From positions 17,981,001-18,045,000 of the forward strand of contig NC_090785.1 of NCBI RefSeq assembly GCF_040054535.1: a stretch of DNA of 64,000 nt. Reading direction: 5' to 3'. The number at the start of each line of letters is the position of its first letter. Within the stretch, counting starts at the first letter, position 1. The DNA is from Antennarius striatus (lineage: Eukaryota > Chordata > Actinopteri > Lophiiformes > Antennariidae). The position numbers were made by a program, and so were the translations under genes. The notes below the pieces were generated by a model. It saw only the letters and a program-made list of their open reading frames with translations, made no database searches and was not told the DNA's origin. Below, piece after piece: positions 32,881-44,141 of the stretch.

Positions 32881-33616
32881 GTCCGAGTTTTTTTACATGT
32901 GCCTTGTCCCTGACGAACTCTTGTTGTTCATATTGCACATTTAAACCAGCAGTAAGACACCATACACACATTCCTGACAGGGGTGTCAAACAATCAAAGT
33001 ATTTAAAATGAAATCCAGAAGCAGCAATGAGTGGCTTTCACTTCACCACATGCACATGTATGATGTGTGCTCACAAGTAGACACCAGGGATTCAAACCCG
33101 TTACATACCCAGAGGTGACATGCTGGGGCAAAGTCCTCATGTTTTATCTGTGGAATCTTAAGATGACTGGAATTGTCAAAATGTCAAAATGATCACAGGG
33201 GGGGGGGAAATTACTCACTCTGCTGGTTTTAGGTGCAGTCAAATGTTTTAGTGAAGTTTTAGCAACCTTTGTTTTGTTTTTGTTTTTTTCAGTAACTGAA
33301 AAGGTATTGATTCATTGACTATATCTTCACATCATCAAATGTAATTCAGTATATGCAGAGTACCTGGGGGGCAGACTGGGCAGTGACTGAATCATGAGTG
33401 TGGAGCTCGTGCAACCTTTGATAACAAATAATGTCAAGGAGAGGTCACAGCTATACTTAAAAAAAAAATCATAATGTTAGAAATCCATCATGCTTAAATG
33501 TACAGCTCAAGAGTTTTGTTTGAAGAACAGGCTGAAATTGGTTTATGGGAAAAATGTGACATCACATGGAGTTTTGTGTGTGTCGTGTCTGGGCTTTCAT
33601 TTTTGGTCCTTGATTA

Positions 33617-33649
33617 CAGCCCTATTTCAAATCTCATGAAATAGGGCTG
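33617..33649. repeat. Perfect 13-bp inverted repeat, 7-nt loop
   Basis: The arms CAGCCCTATTTCA (33617-33629) and TGAAATAGGGCTG (33637-33649) are exact reverse complements. There is no T-run to suggest a termination signal. It may be a remnant of a palindromic element. Confidence 0.8.
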
Positions 33650-35404
33650 GAAGACAAACACAATATCCAAATTATCCAAATGAATGGTCAGATGGCATCT
33701 GGTGCGGTATGCTGTGCAGGCTGTTACACCCCCCTTGAGGCAAACTGACTCCGGCCCATACATGTAAATGTTGTTAACTTCACATCAGCACATCCTCGCA
33801 ACAACCTGCCAAAGTGTTTGGGTTTCATGGTTGGGCTTTGCAGAAAAGACGCTTTTTCAGAGGAAGTTGAAATGTTAATTTTCCTTCCTGGTTAGATATA
33901 ATCGGAACATTGACATCAGACGGCAGGGACAAGTTTGTGAAAGTAACAGTTGATCAAATCTTCAACTTGTTCATTCAGTTATTTTATCATAATGACTATA
34001 ATTATAATTAAGATCTCCTGAGGCTCAATGTCCATGACAAAAGAAGAAATAAGAGGGGAATGTTTTCCCTAGAAACTTTTTGAATTTTGTTCTTTTCCAA
34101 ATTCTACCGACACCAAAATTGAACCCTGAGGTTAAACACATACACTGCTGCAGTGTAGAACATATTTATTTTAATTTGGAGACATTTCTGTTCATTCTGG
34201 AAAACCTACTTGTCATGAGTTCACATCAGTCACTGATGAAAAAAGAATTTTGAGGTTTAGTTATGACATTTTTAATGAAACCACATCAAGCAGAATTACT
34301 GATGTGGAAAAACTGATTTTCTGTGAAAAAAACACGTCTGGAGTCAACACTTAATATCTTTTAATAATCTTTAACAACATTTTCTGTTTCAAATTCAATT
34401 CAGTTCTGTACAATTAGAGGAGTTTTGCTGTACTTTCATGTGTTCTGATTTTTCTGAGGAAGAAGGATATGCCAAAGTAAATTTGTTATAATTTGTAAAG
34501 CTACAACACAGGTTGTCATTTTCGTGCCGTACTGAGCTTCATATGTAGCATACCGACATTTGAGAAAAACTCCTTTATATCCAAGAAGCATTTTTTCCTA
34601 AAAATAATTCTATTTATCTATAAACACACCCCTGGTTTCATCTATTTTGTTTCTCAAACTAATGTGTCAGATTTCAGAACATCAAATGTAATTTAAATGA
34701 CCAGAAAATTCAAGTTTTAAATGAATATGATTTTATGAAGTAAAAACATAATTTCTGTGGTGAGGCTTTGGCCCACTCCTAGCGCTGCTGTAGTTCAGAC
34801 TTGTTGGAGGGATTGTGAGCGTGAACTGATCTTATCAGGTCTTATCACACAAACTGTCAGGCTGAGGTCGTGACTTGGGACTAGTCTACTCCAACACTTT
34901 CATTCCTTTAGATCCACTGAGACTTACGCTTAACCCCAGGATCTTTGTCTTTAGCTTCAACTCTTTCACACAGCCCCAGTTGATTTTAGACAACCTTTTT
35001 TGGTTTGATGAATGCATGCATCATTTAAAACGTATATTCTGTGTTCAATGAAGTTTCCTTTGCTCATATTTTTTTCTGAAGAATAGACACACGTTAGTTT
35101 GAGAGGCTCACAAAAATGAGAGCTGGAGAGTTCCCTTTTTTCCACAGCCCTGCTCTTTGTCAACACGAGCCGACTCGGCCTCCATTCAGGACCTACAGCC
35201 AAGCATGAACATGTGACTGACACAGGGATGCAATTTACTTCAATTAACCCTAACCTCATTATTTACACTCACCACCCTTCATTTGTCATCTCTGCTTTCA
35301 CGACCTTGAAGCCACATTCCTCTGAGATTAACTCATTTTACACTTTCATCGAACGCAGCTTCAAATGGCAGATTAGGACCGTTTGGTGTTTGAGAAACAG
35401 ATAA

Positions 35405-35500
35405 GCCCTGCAATAAACAGGCGACTTGTCCAGGGAGTACCCGGCCTCCACCCAGAGACCAGGATTCGGGATAAGTGACCGATGACGAGATGATTGGTGA
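35405..35500 (+). repeat. Fish SINE fragment
   Basis: 'gcgacttgtccagggagtac', 'ccggcctccacccagagacc' and 'aggattcgggataagtgacc' match the SINE 3' block. It lies just downstream of polr1d. Confidence 0.5.
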
Positions 35501-35684
35501 ACGTCTTGCCTTCATGAGAGTGAACAAGACGGACGACTTTGGATGCCCTCCACATAGGGTTACATGAGCCGTAAGGCCTCAGCAGTGACCTGAGAGCCTT
35601 TGGGGAGAGGGTTGGGAGTTTTCATTTGGATGCTATCTGCACAAACACGGCTGAACGCAATTCAACATCCTGTATTAATTAAAA

Positions 35685-35690
35685 TTTATT
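35685..35690 (-). terminator. Candidate polr1d polyadenylation signal
   Basis: AATAAA on the minus strand, about 190 bp past the predicted polr1d stop codon. Confidence 0.4.
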
Positions 35691-35881
35691 TTCTTAATCA
35701 TTTCAAAGCATTCAGAAATAACAAACATTGGATCGCTAACATTTATAATACAGCATGAGGAAATTCCAACACACAAATAAAACTGTACAATCGTTGAACG
35801 TGTTCAAACCCATCTTATTACTAACAGGTTCATCGGTTTGAGCTCGCTGTGACCGACGGCTTCACGGTCACATGACGCTCT

Positions 35882-38800
35882 TCAGTCCATGGGCTCTTCC
35901 TGCCTCTCTTTGAACTCACTAACTCGGGCCTGAAAAAGAAGACAGCGCATGCAGTCAGAAGTGGAGCTGAGACAATGTGGAGGAGTGTGCAGTCAAGCCC
36001 AGCGCCGGCTGCTTCCCCTAATCATGCGCCCAGATGACGGAGCCAGTCAGACAAACCAGGGATTCTTCTGCGGTACCACCTCAATAAATGGAAACATTAT
36101 CAAGAGTGAAATTTCTGAAAGTCTGAATTAATTCGAAGTGACAGAAATACAGTGTCAACACAGGACAAACAGAAAAACTTAATAGAATACCCTCGTCTGA
36201 AAAAAATTCTTTGTAAATCAATTCACTTCACTCCAGTGAAAACAACAACCTCAGAAATTAATTGAAATGCTCTTTTAGCATTGAGCTCAACAATCACTTA
36301 AAGATAGAACCACATAGTATGTGCTTAGTATGTGCTTCCACATACATCTCTCTCCCATATTCAGTGGGAAAAGTTGATTTTCTATATTAAAACAAATTAG
36401 CTTAATGTGGAAAAGCTGTGCAACGAACCTTTACCTGTTTATCTAAAAATACGTTCTCAAAAAGAATTACATTACAAACTGAAGATAAAAAAAAAAAGTG
36501 TCTTTGAGGCCGGTGTTTATTCATGTACATCATGTACTCTCCCAAACACCACAATGCTCTCTTTGTTCCACACCAGCTTGTAGATTGGTGGGCCCATCAG
36601 CAGAGATCCACTATGGACATGAAACTCAAATCTGCCACACTCTCTCTCTCGCCGTCTCTTTTACTTGACCTATGTCTTTCCCCAATGTATTTCTATTTCC
36701 CAACCAACAGGTCAAGGCGGATGACCGCCCTCCAGAGCCTGGGTCCTGCCCGGAGTTTCTTCCTCAATGAGGGATTTTTTCCCCGCCACCGTCGCTAATG
36801 CTTGCTCTGGAGGGCATTGTTGGCTTTCTATCTGTAAAGCGCTTTGACATGTCTTCAGATATGATTAAGCGCTATATAAATAAAAGTTGATTGATTGCTT
36901 AGCTTCCTGTGACATCTGGTGATATTTGTGATCACGAAGGGATTGAGACTGATCAGACCATAAACCAAACATAACATCATCAGGATGCCAGTATGTGCTC
37001 TTTATGTAAACAGAGGGGCTTACAGTAAGTAATTAGGTGAGTAAGTAAGTACGTATATATCTATCCATCCGACTAAGACAAAATACAGTTTCCCCGTTGC
37101 TTGCAGTTAATGCGTTCCAGGACCACCCGCAAAAAACAAAATTCTGCAATATAGCAACAAACTATTTTATGATTTACGATAATTTAAATGTTTATGAACC
37201 CTCCCCATATTGATATTAAACCACCTTCTATCCGTGACTCTAAGAACGCAGCACACACAAACACGGATGCCGTCAGCCAATAGCATGCGCTTACAGTATC
37301 ACGTGACTACCTACTAAAAATCTGCGATGTAGTGAAGCCATACATCTTGAAGCGCTTGGATAAGCAAAGAGCACTGCAGCAGTGTTTGATGTGAGATTAT
37401 AAATCAGTCAAAACGTGAGGGCGTGAGGCGGGGGGAAACTCCAGGTGCTACGCCAGTGCATCGCAGAGCCACACGGAGACAGACAAACCCGCACACACTC
37501 ACACCTACGGGCGATTTGGAAACGGCCAATTAACCTGAAAGCGAATGTTTTTGGAGGTGGGAGGAAGCCGGAGAACGCTACCCACTGCGCCACCATTTGA
37601 CAAAAAAACATTTCGAACCAAGTTAATGTCTCGATTTGTGTTTGTTGTTATTTTTCTTTATTCTATTTGATAGTTTGATCCTTGATTGATGGAGTTCTGT
37701 GGGTTTCATAACCTGACAAATCAAAAGGATTCATGTTATAACAGAGCAACAAGCAAACATACTTTTTCTCCGCAACTTTAATGTTTGTAAGTTGAATAAG
37801 TAATAAATTAAGTTATTTAACATTAAGGAGTACAGTAGTTATATTTATTTTACATTTCAAGGAGTTCCATTTAGTTATATTTATAACTTATATCTGGCTC
37901 TTTGAGGACAGCCATTATGCTGATGTCCTCAAAGCAGCAGTACAACCCCGGTAAGACCACAGTATCCCTACTGATCCGGCCATGTTTTGCAGGTTCAAAT
38001 CAGTTTTGATGACAAAAGTCAGAACGGGTTATCTTTTCTGAGAGGCTTTAGTCAGTTTAGAAAAAGAACTTCTAACTGGTAACCCTTGCTGCACAGACAC
38101 GTCAGACGTTAGCCAGCCTCAGAAAAAATAGCTGACCTGTTCCATTATTGTTTTTTAATGGATTGTTGTCTGAACTTGAACTATGGCCTGGTTATCAGTC
38201 ACTGGAACAAACAGACATGGTGTCTTACCTGAAAGGTGTTGAGAACATGTTGGCAGACATCAGTGAGCTCATTCAGGCCTCTACGCAGCGGTTCTGTGGC
38301 TGGAAGCCCCCCTGAAACAAAGCGTGGGTAGACCAGTTTCAATTACAACAACTTTTATAATTTATAGTCCACTGCTTTGCCTACTAGTACTTCTACTAAA
38401 CAGCATTTAGCCTGGAAATTACCCATCCAGCTGGACCCAAGCCCCCCGAGCAAGTGGACAGGAAGAGGCAGTGACACTAAGTTCTTTATAGACCAGATGG
38501 TTTCATTTCACAGCTCAGTGTGGCCTTGAAAGGATGAGGCCCCTTAACTGAGACGCAGCTGTAGTTACTCAAAGAATCAAGCAACAGGTCGACAAAACCC
38601 ATTCCAAGAAATCTACAACGTGCACTGTATCGCCTGCTTTTACAAACACATGAACTTCAGAGACATCCATTCTAGACCATAGGATTTAATATGGGGTCAG
38701 TCCACCTATTACAGCTTTAACAGCTTCAACTCTTCTTCCAGAGGGGCAGTTTGTTTTAAGGCCAGACATTAATGTTGGATGAGGTCAGGCTTGGAGTCTC

Positions 38801-41800
38801 CAGTCTAACTCATCCCACAGGTGTTCTGTTGGGTTAAAGTCAGGGCACTGTTTAGGCCAGTCCAACACCAAACTCACTCAGCCATGTCTTATGGGCCTTT
38901 CTCTGTGCACAAGTGTACACTCACATTGGAACAGGAAGAGGCCATCTCCAAACTGTTGGCGAAATGTTGGGAGCATGAAATTGCCCAAAGTGTCTTGATA
39001 GCATTCCGAGTTACTTTCACTGGAACTAAGAGGCCAAGTCCAAATCCTGAAAAACAACCAGACAACTTAATCCCCAGAACACCAAACTCTACATTTGGCA
39101 AAACGCAGTCAGACAAGTTCCGTTCTCTTGGCAGCTGCCACACCCAGGCTTGTCTATCAGACTGCCAGAAGGAGAAACATGATTTGTCATGCCACTGCAT
39201 CCAACACTTAGTATTGCACTTGGTGATGCAAGACTTGAATGCATCAGCCTGGTCATAGAAAACCAACCCGTGAAACTTTCTCCACACTGTCCGTGAACTA
39301 ATCTGAAGATGAAGTGATATTTGGAGGTCTGTAGCTATTGAGAAAGGTGGCCACTTCTGTGCATCAGCATTCACTGACCCTGACCTGTGATTTTATCTGA
39401 CTCGTCATCTCATGAGTTGCTGTTCATCGAGATATATTTAACAGCAAATAACTTTCACAGTCACTTACTGCACAGGCAGCATCCTACCATTGTACCATGC
39501 TAGAATTCACTGAGCTCCAAAAAGCAACCTATTCTCTCATTAATGTTGGTAGGAGTACCTTGCATACCTAGTTGCTTGATTTTATGCACCCGTTGCCATG
39601 GAAGGGAAAGAAAAACCCGCATTCAATGATCTGGATAACAGCTAATACTTTTGGAAATAATGTATGCAACTATTTACATTGAAATTTTATTTCATTAGCT
39701 AAAAAAAAAAGAAAAAAGAAAATAGGGTTTCAACCTTATTAACTCCCCCCCAGATTGAACACACAAATGAGAAAACATTGGATGTTGATGAACCAAAATG
39801 AGAAGTGCAAAAATGTAATTTGCACCCAGCTGAGGAAGTTATAGAAAATGGATGATGGCAGTGATAATGGGCGAAAAATAGGCTGTAAGAAAAAGATGAA
39901 TTTGAATTCTATAGAAGTAGTTTCCTCCAAAGCAGTTTCTACCACCAAAATACATGGACTATTACAGATTTACTTTGTGGGTAGAAATTACAGAAATTAT
40001 GTCTCATGAATTATTTATTTTTATAATACGGAAACAACAAATAATGTATTCACACAAATAGTGGACTACTATGAATTACTCCTGTTCACAAGACAGTTAC
40101 TACATCCTGCGAAGCGGTGATGTATTGTAAATTGTCAATGTTTGTGTGTTCGTCTGTCCACCAAATATCTTCACAACCGTTGCAGATAGAAAGATGAAAC
40201 AAAAAGCGCATTACTCGGGCAGCAAAGGGGAAGAAAATTAGATGATGACCTTGACCTTCAGAAAACTAGGTCAAGGTCAAATTTAAATTTTTGTACACTC
40301 AGGAACCGGATAAGATAGAAAGACGAGGGAGACCCAGTGTGAGTAAAAGAGTAAGACCATAGATCAAAGCATAGCTTTGATCTATGAAAGTAAGTCAGGG
40401 TAAAATTTTGAATTTCAGGGGTGTTGTGGGATGTTGCAGTCTGTGACTGCCTTGGTTCTAGTCTATCCTGAGATATTTTTGCACATATCTCAGGAACCGG
40501 ATAAGATAGAAAGACGAAACAAAAGGCGTTATATTCACGGAGGCAAGGAGAGGAAAATTAGATCACAACCTTGACCTTGAAAAACTAGGTCAAGGTCACA
40601 TTTTTACTTTTATAACTTTTTAGGTACACATCTCTGAAACATGACAAATAGAATGCACCAGTTACATGTTGGATCACAGGTCTTTTATTTAATGACCCTG
40701 ACCTATAAAAGTGGGCCAGGGTAAAATTTTGAATTCAAGGGTGGATGTAGCAGTCTCTGACTGCCATATCTAGAAAGTGTGATTGTGTTCACTGTTCAGA
40801 AATGTGCAATATTGTTTAAATACCGTTAACAAATGTGTTTACTTCTAATTCATTTGATTTCAAACCCTTTGACGCAGATCCCAAATTTCAAACCCTTTGA
40901 CGCAGATCCCAAATTATTTCATTGTGCGGTTAAGAAGTTGAACGATTTGATCACCGGCCACAGAGTGTTAATCCAGCCCATTAATTCTGCTGCATGCTTC
41001 CTTAGTTTGATGTCATAACATTCTGCAGTATGGACAAAATGCTCTGCAAGCAACCTCTGCCTTTCTCATGTTGGATGAGAACTTTTGTCATATTTTTTGG
41101 AAGTTTGTCTCAGCTCTGCGGCAACTGTAAAATGTTCTTATTGACTCTATTGAATTTTTTTGTGAATGCAATCACTAAAACAAGTTTACTTTTTTCCACA
41201 GCAATGTGCTTACTGGAAGTAAACTAAACGAAGAAACAGTAGGGTCCAACTGTCTTTAATTTATGATCTTAAAACTGTGTTTTATTGAGGGCTTTTATGG
41301 ATTTCTGTGTTTGATATGTTGCACCATTAATGCAAAACAGCCCAGTTCATATCAGTCTGCATTCCTCTTCTACTGTCTTCATTGCCAACATATATTAGGA
41401 CCTAGAACTATTTAAATCAAATTTATCCACCACACCCACCTAATGTTCCCCTCAGATTTAAAGTTTCACATAAACACCAAAAAAGAACTATAGATTTGAT
41501 TACAACTTCTGTAATCATTCTGTGCTTCAGTGCCTCACTGTGGCCATGGGTGGCCATGATCAAAAACAAAAACTGTGTCACTGACAACAAATGAAGCAGA
41601 ATTCTAGAAGCTGACACAGAGAAGTTCTTTCCACCCATCTTGATTTTGGTCATGATGGGGAATAGTGAAGACACAAAAACGATACAGGAACAAAACTTAA
41701 TGAAAGTACCGTGGGACTTATTAATGTTTCTCTCCGGAAGGGAATAATATCATTCTGCAATGTTCAAAAACAAAATATATTGTTTTTTCAGTCATTCAGT

Positions 41801-42966
41801 GTCCATTCATGTGATGGTACTGCTGTTAGCTGTAGGCGCTTTGTCCAAAACTGATTAAAGAACCAGAACAAGGGGAGTGCACGTCCATGACAGTTACTTA
41901 AGTTCATTTACAGGCTTTTCTTATTCCTCCGAATGGATCAAGTGCAGGAATCACTTGATCTGTACGAAATTTGCCTGGAGTGGAAGAAGAATATGAAGAA
42001 GATGAAGCCACAAGGACATGAGGAGTGTCTCTCACCTCTAGTCTGGATACGAAAGTTGATTTTGCTCTCAGACGGATGGGTGATGGTGTACCCGCAAAAT
42101 TCCACATCCACTCTGACAGAAAACAGAACAATCAAAGCATGACTTGGGTGTTCTTTATTAAAATTAAGGGAGTGGTGCTAATGCAACTCAAAAGAATGAA
42201 AGATAGCTGTAAATAGAAAACGACCCCCCTCCTTTTGGGATCAAATTGTACATCTCTTATTAATACTTCAAAGTGAGAAAATGTTTTTAACGCGTCCACA
42301 TAAGGAAACAAGCATCAATCAGGATCTCATCATGTATGTTCTCAAATGAAAGAAAGCACTTACGTCTTCATGATCATGTATCTAAGCGAGTTCCCCAACG
42401 TGTGGTCCTCATCATGCATCACAAACGTCACACAGCCCTCATCAGCCCCATCAGCCTGGACCTAAACACATCCCAAATACATCACACACTCGACTCAATA
42501 AGGAAACCGCACCCACACACACACACACACTCTCTACATTGTTGACCCACATCTCATGAGATGCACATCAACAAGCGTCAGATGAGCGACACCATGAATC
42601 ACTCAAGTCTATTAAAACACTGCCTCCGACTGGAGAAACCGAGTCGGCGCTGGAAGAGGCAAGCACGTGTATTGTCTGCAGGTTAAATAATCTAAACTGA
42701 TTTTTATAAATACAACAACTGCTTAGTTTTCAGTAAAGACAACAGCTTTGAGTTTTGTTCGGTTTGGTTTCTGCTTGCTAGCTTGTCTGGCTACTACCCA
42801 CGTGGGGAAGAGGACGTTGTCGAACTGCTGCTTTTGGATTGTTTCTGTTGATACCTTCTTGTAAACTAACATACAATCAAATGATGTGTGCAATATCAAA
42901 TAAACACAAGGCATTGTGGTTTCTTACCATTTCTAGCACGGGTTTCTTCTCTCCTTCACCGGCCAT
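35882..42966 (-). CDS. polr1d: RPAC2 (AC19), shared subunit of RNA polymerases I and III
   Basis: Five minus-strand coding exons: 42966-42928, 42461-42364, 42112-42036, 38311-38229 and 35929-35882. They total 345 nt, 114 residues plus stop, and all phases agree. The subunit is a small alpha-like protein that dimerises with RPAC1 in the nucleus to assemble Pol I and Pol III. The signature blocks are in order: [68 protein letters not shown]; and a divergent acidic C-terminus ending EEPMD. An in-frame TAA just upstream (42970-42972 on the plus strand) fixes the start, so the longer N-terminus of the human protein is absent. The first gene base lies about 0.4-0.6 kb from the divergent vamp7 first exon. 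Confidence 0.93.
36630..36897 (+). repeat. Dispersed repeat: second copy of the CT-plus-'gtttcttcct' family
   Basis: A CT-rich tract is followed by 'aaggcggatgaccgccctcc', 'ctgggtcctgcccggagttt' and 'aaagcgctttgacatgtctt', ending in 'cgctatataaataaaagttg'. It parallels the copy at 4790-5222. Located in the last intron of polr1d. Confidence 0.65.
37415..37605 (-). mobile_element. Fish SINE fragment, minus orientation
   Basis: Read in reverse it gives 'ccggcttcctcccacctcca', 'attaaccggccgtttccaa'-like and 'cacaccgtgtggctctgcga'-like SINE blocks. It lies in the last intron of polr1d. I read the reverse blocks approximately, so the family call is less certain than the location. Confidence 0.5.
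38690..39440 (-). pseudogene. Tc1-like transposase fossil
   Basis: The minus strand keeps a 161-codon frame (39374-38889) with [33 protein letters not shown] and [20 protein letters not shown]. After a frame break it continues with [19 protein letters not shown]. These are Tc1/mariner catalytic-core pieces. [10 protein letters not shown] is a changed form of the usual PDLNPIEHLW, and the second aspartate region is disrupted. The N-terminal DNA-binding domain is lost and stops occur, so it is inactive. It lies in an intron of polr1d, on the same strand. Confidence 0.75.
40088..40775 (+). repeat. Dispersed repeat with paired AGGTCA half-sites, copies 2 and 3
   Basis: Two related units lie in tandem, about 40088-40470 and 40480-40775. 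Each has a '(g)cagatagaaagatgaaac' or 'ggataagatagaaagacgaa' block, an inverted pair of AGGTCA-type sites (40246-40279 and 40568-40598), and a 'gtaaaattttgaatt' to 'gcagtctctgactgcc' end. In an intron of polr1d. Confidence 0.7.
40858..40913 (+). repeat. Tandem 28-bp duplication
   Basis: Two identical 28-bp units, 40858-40885 and 40886-40913, each starting 'tttcaaaccctttgacgcag'. The perfect identity suggests a recent local duplication in a polr1d intron. Confidence 0.9.
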
Positions 42967-42969
42967 GCT

Positions 42970-42975
42970 TTACAT
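42970..42975 (-). promoter_or_regulatory. Start-stop uORF (AUG-UAA) upstream of polr1d
   Basis: On the minus strand ATGTAA is followed by AGC and then the main ATG. The minimal start-stop element ends three bases before the coding start and is in the same frame. Confidence 0.55.
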
Positions 42976-43029
42976 GCCGACAGTGTGTGAATCTGAGACA
43001 GTTCTTTTAGTCCTGTTCCTTGTCTGACA

Positions 43030-43707
43030 GGCAACATATAGAGAGTCAGTCCTCGGCTCTACAACAGTTTCAGTCTAAGGTGTACAATTGTCAATTTTAT
43101 TGCAATACATGCGATTGGATGTCCTCTCATACAGTAAACTGTGTTACAATATTATCTAATGTCATAATAAGTTAGGTGACAGTGTGCATCAGTTTACCTG
43201 CCCATTCGCACAACTTACAGCTCCTCAATTCTGAATTACAGTTTTAATACTCTGACTTTTGTTTTAGCGGGTTAATATATCCCATTGTTTTGAGGTTTCA
43301 ATGTTTAAAGTTAGTAACGTTTTGCGATTACACTTTAAGTAATCCATCTTTTCATGTCCATCCATCGTTGGTGACCTCCTGTAAGACGTACTACAGAGCC
43401 CAAAAAACGCAATAATATCTTAGCATTACGTGCGTATGCTTGGAATCATGTGACAATATGCTGCATAACAGGAAGTTAAAATGTAGTTCATTTAGCAACT
43501 AAATATCATTGCGTACAGTGGGTGAATGGTGTGTTATGAACTACATAACCCGGCGGAAAAGAAAATCTGTTTCCGGTCTGAAGGTCTGGGCGAATTGCAA
43601 TCAGAAGTCACTCGAAAGGGATTAGCTAGTTTGCTAGCGGAGGAAATTCCCTTGGATACTGGGATTTGCGGTAAATTAACTGCTTTTAAAGGCACTGGCA
43701 CATCGAG
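43030..43707. promoter_or_regulatory. Bidirectional promoter region polr1d/vamp7
   Basis: The two genes diverge from this segment. Visible motifs are an ACTACA-nnn-CCCA site at 43389-43402 (ZNF143-like), a second ACTACATAACCC at 43540-43551, an ETS-like CAGGAAGT near 43469, and TCATGTGAC at 43446-43454 (an M-box/E-box). A candidate vamp7 non-coding first exon ends at 43707 with a GTAAAG donor. Motif calls are by eye. Confidence 0.5.
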
Positions 43708-44141
43708 GTAAAGTTATTTCAATTGCTTTACTTTCAAATATATTAGCTTTCGTAGCAACGGCAGTTGATATTGCGACAAACAACACACCTATCGCTGAAC
43801 ATCAACATTAGCTAGCCTGTTGTTATTCACCCAACGTTTCCTTTCGTTCGTTGTCATTTCTCAGCTGGATCTTTTATTAGCTAATATGTATTCATCTAAA
43901 ATACGTTTTAATTCTATCCCAGTATTAGGTTTACACAAATACTTTCCTTTTAATTTTTTTGCGCCAAATGCAGGCGTTAAATCGAACGTTTTTTTTTTTG
44001 TTTTGTTTTTTCAAGAGTCGGTCTCTGTTAAGCAATTTCCTCTTTCCGCAGCCCACATTGCTTGTCTTCACCCATCAGAAACCAGTCACTGTTTGCCATG
44101 TGTTGACAGGTAGGACCTGAGCCGGAACACCTGCTGTCTCC

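Larger units (their letters stand above)
32881..35660. other. Intergenic, convergent gene 3' ends
   Basis: Between the receptor gene and the 3' end of polr1d. It holds a perfect 13-bp hairpin (33617-33649) and short homopolymers. No exon or RNA gene recognised. Confidence 0.4.

Noticed and set aside
38821..39258. 145-codon plus-strand frame
   Set aside because: It is antisense to the Tc1-like transposase fossil.
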